A stretch of 7,857 nt of DNA from Treponema sp. (GTDB lineage: Bacteria > Spirochaetota > Spirochaetia > Treponematales > Breznakiellaceae). Each line of letters starts with the position of its first letter. The stretch's first letter is position 1. Location of the stretch: the NCBI GenBank assembly GCA_009780285.1, contig WRAL01000056.1:1-7857 (forward strand), written 5' to 3'. Shown here piece after piece: positions 5,008 to 7,857 of this stretch. The notes beneath the pieces were generated by a model, which saw only the letters and a list, made by a program, of their open reading frames with translations, ran no database searches and had not been told where the DNA came from. Made by a program: the position numbers and the translations under genes.

Positions 5008-5946
5008 ATGAAAAAAATGGCAGCGGCGCTTTTGGCGCTCGCATTCGCGTCGGCATTGTCCGGCTGCACGATCAACACCCTTGTCGCGAACGCGCTCACC
5101 GGCGGCGGCGCGGCCGATGTTTTCACCAGCGATTCCGACCCCGAGCTTGTCGGCGACGCGCTTCCCTTCGCGATAAAAATGTACGAGGCGCTTTTGCATT
5201 CCACGCCAAGGCATCAAGGGCTGATGCTAACGACCGGATCGCTTTTTATCATGTACGCGAACGCCTTCGTTCACGGCCCGGCGGACATGCTTCCCGCTTA
5301 CGAGTGGGAGGAACGCGCGGCCGCCCTTGCCAGGGCCAAGGCGCTGTACCTGCGCGGGCATGAAATCCTTCTTGAGGCCCTCGAGCAAAGATACAAAGGC
5401 TTTGCGCGGGCCGCCGAAAGCGAGGAGGCGATGCGCGAGTTCGCCGGCCGCTTCCGCGCGCGCGACGTCCCCGTCCTTTACTGGGCGGTGGCCGGCGGAT
5501 TGGCCGCCTATTCGATAGACGTTTTAGACTTCGCCCTGAGCACGAACATCCCGGTCTGGAACGTGATGATCGAACGGGCCTACGCGCTGGACCCGGATTT
5601 CGGCGGCGCCACGCTCGACGAGTTCCTCGTCCTGTACTACGCATCCCTGCCGGAAGCCCTCGGCGGCGACGTGGAGCGCGCGCGCTTCCACTTCGAGCTC
5701 GCTATGGAAAAAACCGGCTGGACATCCACGGCGGCGCTCGTTTCCTACGCGCAGGCGATCAGCATATCGGAGCGGGATTACGAAACCTTCGAGGCGCGCC
5801 TGCAAATGGCGCTGGCCCTCGATCCGGACGACAATCCTTCCACGCGCCTGATGACGATCCTCAGCCAGCGCCGCGCGCGCTGGCTTTTGGACAACGCGCA
5901 CTACTATTTCACCTTTCTTCCCTGGCCGGACGACGCGTTTTTTTGA
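5008..5946 (+). CDS. tatT: TatT-family lipoprotein (TRAP-transporter-associated T component)
   Basis: This 312-residue protein has a classic lipoprotein signal, MKKMAAALLALAFASALSGC, with lipobox LSGC and Cys20 as lipidation site, followed by the TatT family start TINTLVANALTGGGAADVF. The mature part is helical and TPR-like, with DALPFAIKMYEALLHSTP, LTTGSLFIMYANAFVHGPA and the conserved VLYWAVAGGLAAYSID. In T. pallidum the homologue is a periplasmic trimer, with helical-repeat folds, that binds the substrate-binding TRAP component TatP; substrates are thought to be hydrophobic ligands. The start has AAGGAAGGAA at 4995-5004. It lies 25 bases after the mutase gene, probably cotranscribed. No TatP or TRAP membrane gene is in this window, so its partner must be encoded elsewhere or it acts alone. 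A perfect hairpin follows its stop. Confidence 0.88.
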   Translation: MKKMAAALLALAFASALSGCTINTLVANALTGGGAADVFTSDSDPELVGDALPFAIKMYEALLHSTPRHQGLMLTTGSLFIMYANAFVHGPADMLPAYEWEERAAALARAKALYLRGHEILLEALEQRYKGFARAAESEEAMREFAGRFRARDVPVLYWAVAGGLAAYSIDVLDFALSTNIPVWNVMIERAYALDPDFGGATLDEFLVLYYASLPEALGGDVERARFHFELAMEKTGWTSTAALVSYAQAISISERDYETFEARLQMALALDPDDNPSTRLMTILSQRRARWLLDNAHYYFTFLPWPDDAFF

Positions 5947-5958
5947 TTTTTTGCCTAC

Positions 5959-5996
5959 AGAGGCACTTGCAAAACTGAAGTTTTGCAAGTGCCTCT
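5959..5996. repeat. Perfect 18-bp hairpin of the CTGAAG repeat family
   Basis: AGAGGCACTTGCAAAACT (5959-5976) and its exact complement (5979-5996) flank GA. The tip AACTGAAGTT is the same as in the hairpin at 7450-7481, and 17 bases of the left arm equal 92-108. It has a T-run before it and an AT-rich TACATATTAT after it, as in the longer copies. This suggests it is the one-hairpin form of the same repeat. Placed 13 bases after tatT, it could end that transcript, but no T-run follows in the + direction. Confidence 0.85.
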
Positions 5997-6079
5997 ACAT
6001 ATTATCAAAAAACAAGGGCGCTATGCCGCATAGGCGGAACGGAACCAATTGAAGGCTGTTAACGCAAAAGGAGAAAGGC

Positions 6080-7399
6080 ATGAGCAAAAAAGGAAAACCT
6101 GTCGATGCGGCGGACGAGGCCGGCGAATTCCTGGCGCGAGGGGAAGAATTTTTTTCCAGCAATGATTTCGAAGAGGCCATCGAGGAAGCTTCCAAGGCGA
6201 TCGCTCTAAACACGGGGAGCGCGTCGGCCCATTTCTTACGAGGCCATTGCTACTTTGCCACGGGCCAGCCCGACAAAGCGCTCGAGGACATTAGCGAGGC
6301 CATCGAGCTGGAGCCGGAGAACGCGAGATTCCACTTCCTTCGAGGCTGTATCTACGGCGGAAGCGGCTTTCATGCCGATGCGCTCAATGACTTTAGCGCC
6401 ACGATCTCGCTGGACCCGACGAATGCCACGGCCTACTTTAATCGCGGACACGCCTATGCCGAGCAAGGCCGGCACGGCAAAGCGCTAGAAGATTTTGACA
6501 AGGCGCTATTGCTGCATCCCGACAATGCCCCTTGCTATAATAGCCGAGGCATCAGCTGCGGAGCGGAAGGCCGGCACGAAGAGGCGATACGGGATTTTTC
6601 CATAGCGATTGTCCTTTGGCCGGAATGCGCCGCCCCCTATCTTAATCGGGGCAATGCGCTCTGCATTCTGCGCCGCCACGAAGAGGCTCTGAAAGACTTC
6701 AATACGGCTATAGATTTGGATCATGGGAACGTTTTCGCCTATATCGACCGAGGCTATTGCCGCTTATACCTGTCTTTGCCTGACGAGGCGATGGAAGACG
6801 CCGAAAAGGCAATCTCCCTGGAGCCCAGCGATCCCCTCGCCTACATGCTGCGAGCCACAATCCACTGGCACAATTGCCGGCAGGAGGAAGCGATAGCGGA
6901 TTTTAGCGCGGCGCTGAAAATCGATCCCCAAAATACTTCAGCCTATGAAAAAAGAGGCTATGCCTACCTGGCGCGGGAGGAATTGGACGCGGCAATGGCG
7001 GATTTTAACGCCGTGCTGGAAATCGTTCCGGAAAACGCCAACGCGTATGTAGGCAGGGGAGAAGCGCGCAGGGTGAGGGGCTTATACGACGAAGCGATAG
7101 CGGATTGCGACCGAGCGCTGGAAATCAGTCCCCAGCACTTCAACGCCTACTCAAGCAGGGGAGAATCGTACAGGAGAAAGGGCCTATACGACGAGGCGAT
7201 AGCGGACTTCAACAGAGCGCTGGAACTCAGGCCAAAAATGCTGAACTCCATTTTAAGCAGGGGCAAGGCCTACATGGCCAAGGGCTTGCATGACGAGGCG
7301 ATAGCGGATTGCAGGAAAGCGCTGGAAATCTCTCCCGATCTTGATGACGAATGGGCGCTGGAACTAAAAGACAATGGACTTGTTCGACAACTCGGTTAG
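6080..7399 (+). CDS. TPR repeat protein, twelve repeats
   Basis: This 439-residue protein is built almost wholly of twelve 34-residue TPR units from about residue 14 to 421. Each follows the pattern AYxxRGxxYxxxGxxxEAIxDFxxALxLxPxNA. There is no signal peptide or membrane segment, so it is probably cytoplasmic; TPR solenoids bind protein partners, and which ones cannot be read here. The start has AAGGAG at 6068-6073. Repeats 10-12 are much more alike in DNA (for example GACGARGCGATAGCGGA repeated at a 102-base step) than the N-terminal ones, showing recent duplication. The last codons (GLVRQLG) and the TAG stop are part of a hairpin repeat, so the native C terminus may have been replaced. It follows tatT in the same direction but is separated by about 130 bases and a hairpin, so it is probably transcribed on its own. 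Confidence 0.88.
   Translation: MSKKGKPVDAADEAGEFLARGEEFFSSNDFEEAIEEASKAIALNTGSASAHFLRGHCYFATGQPDKALEDISEAIELEPENARFHFLRGCIYGGSGFHADALNDFSATISLDPTNATAYFNRGHAYAEQGRHGKALEDFDKALLLHPDNAPCYNSRGISCGAEGRHEEAIRDFSIAIVLWPECAAPYLNRGNALCILRRHEEALKDFNTAIDLDHGNVFAYIDRGYCRLYLSLPDEAMEDAEKAISLEPSDPLAYMLRATIHWHNCRQEEAIADFSAALKIDPQNTSAYEKRGYAYLAREELDAAMADFNAVLEIVPENANAYVGRGEARRVRGLYDEAIADCDRALEISPQHFNAYSSRGESYRRKGLYDEAIADFNRALELRPKMLNSILSRGKAYMAKGLHDEAIADCRKALEISPDLDDEWALELKDNGLVRQLG
7040..7345 (+). repeat. Tandem 102-bp coding repeats in the TPR gene
   Basis: TPR units 10, 11 and 12 begin at 7040, 7142 and 7244, exactly 102 bases apart. They share long near-identical stretches such as CGAYGARGCGATAGCGGA and GCGCTGGAA. 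Earlier units keep only the protein pattern, so these three arose by recent tandem duplication or gene conversion. Confidence 0.75.
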
Positions 7400-7481
7400 C
7401 TGTCGAACAAGTCCTGCAAAATACTGCGTATTTTGCTGTTTTCAGCGGAAGTTGTTCGGAAACTGAAGTTTCCGAACAACT
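7376..7481 (+). repeat. Three-hairpin intergenic repeat, copy 2
   Basis: There are three stem-loops in a row. Hairpin 1 pairs 7376-7389 (GGACTTGTTCGACA) with 7401-7414, a perfect 14 bp around ACTCGGTTAGC. Hairpin 2 pairs GCAAAATAC (7416-7424) with GTATTTTGC (7428-7436). Hairpin 3 pairs AGTTGTTCGGAAACT (7450-7464) with its complement (7467-7481) around GA. The spacer TTTTCAGCGG (7439-7448) and the tips CTCGGTTAG and CTGAAG match copy 1 (91-210) read in reverse, while the stems differ but stay self-complementary. The left arm and loop overlap the end of the TPR gene and provide its TAG stop. It may end the TPR transcript as well as being a mobile repeat. Confidence 0.85.
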
Positions 7482-7504
7482 CTAATATATAAGCCCCGGC
7501 GCGC

Positions 7505-7561
7505 ATGGCCGCGCGGACGCGGCCATCGCGTATTTAGTCCAACCAACGCTATTTACGCGAT
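7505..7561. terminator. GC-rich hairpin and overlapping inverted repeat between convergent genes
   Basis: ATGGCCGCG (7505-7513) pairs perfectly with CGCGGCCAT (7518-7526) across CGGA. A second inverted repeat, ATCGCGTATTTAG (7525-7537) with CTATTTACGCGAT (7549-7561), matches at 11 of 13 positions and shares two bases with the first, so the two structures compete. Their place between a + strand stop and a - strand stop fits two-way termination, though there is no U-run. Confidence 0.45.
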
Positions 7562-7857
7562 CAATTCCGGTCTCCAAGGACGGGGGCCCCACATAATTTC
7601 CTTATGCCAAGCGCGATAAAGTATCCCCCAAAAACGACGATCGCCCTGTCGATCAGGTTGACGGGAAAGCGTGAAAGAATGCTTGTGGCCAGCCGGTGAA
7701 ATCCGCTGCCGTAAAAACCGTCGCTAAAAACATTGTTCGGGGAAAAATCAGAAAACCTGGTGGCTTCCGGAAACAGAAAGTGTTCAATAATCCCGCCGAG
7801 AACGCTGGCCGAAACGCTCGTTACCACGTAGAGCAGCATCAGACTTGCGAAAACGGA
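7561..7857 (-). CDS. Membrane protein, C-terminal part (cut by window edge)
   Basis: The frame is open from the window edge to the TGA at 7561-7563, giving at least 98 residues; the true start lies outside. Two hydrophobic segments are visible. One near the edge contains MLLYVVTSVSASVLGGII and the other contains RAIVVFGGYFIALGIRKL, preceded by SRFPVNLIDR. The polar loop between them is rich in Phe, Ser and Gly. It looks like the last part of a multi-span inner-membrane protein, perhaps an ECF-type substrate-binding component or the membrane sensor of a signalling protein. The latter two are guesses from the PVNLIDR-plus-helix pattern. It converges on the TPR gene. Confidence 0.6.
   Translation of the reverse strand, partial: SVFASLMLLYVVTSVSASVLGGIIEHFLFPEATRFSDFSPNNVFSDGFYGSGFHRLATSILSRFPVNLIDRAIVVFGGYFIALGIRKLCGAPVLGDRN

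Noticed and set aside
3843..5204. A 453-residue open frame on the minus strand
   Set aside because: It lies opposite the phosphohexomutase and tatT, which have full family motifs; the minus-strand product has no recognisable pattern and is an effect of GC-rich codon use.
6000..6005. TATTAT as a -10 box for the TPR gene
   Set aside because: No acceptable -35 box lies 15-19 bases upstream; the position falls in the hairpin arm, and the AT-rich run is better explained as the conserved flank of the repeat.

Overview
The window is GC-rich bacterial DNA and most resembles a treponeme-type spirochaete, for example a termite-gut Treponema relative. The main evidence is a TatT-type lipoprotein (the TRAP-transporter-associated T component first described as TP0956 of Treponema pallidum) and many short hairpin repeats between genes. 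The lineage call is an inference from gene content and is only moderately secure.

Layout. Positions 1-90 hold the end of something that cannot be assigned. A three-hairpin repeat follows at 91-210. From about 290 to 3081 is an accessory block. On the + strand it has a complete higBA toxin-antitoxin operon, then a RelE-type toxin gene broken by one extra base beside its intact antitoxin. Convergent to these, on the - strand, is a compact cassette of DUF4160, DUF2442, an unlisted 40-residue membrane peptide and a truncated ASCH-domain gene. Upstream of that cassette, also on the - strand, is a DUF2314 lipoprotein. The ASCH and DUF2314 genes end in nearly the same codons although the rest of the proteins is unrelated.

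From 3082 on the content looks chromosomal. A divergent promoter region leads into a 586-residue phosphohexomutase, closely followed by tatT, probably as one operon. A perfect hairpin separates these from a 439-residue protein made almost entirely of twelve TPR repeats. The stop codon of the TPR gene lies in the loop of a second three-hairpin repeat (7376-7481). That repeat is the same element as the one at 91-210 in opposite orientation, with conserved tips and spacer but different stems. The window ends in a convergent membrane-protein gene cut by the edge.

How the parts relate. The left third is a cluster of small toxin-antitoxin-like modules showing decay (frameshift, truncation, tail exchange). 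The middle and right are a sugar-phosphate enzyme, a periplasmic transporter accessory lipoprotein and a TPR scaffold. The least expected signal is the hairpin repeat family, which appears to supply gene ends in this genome. Second are the short - strand cassette and the shared C-terminal tail.
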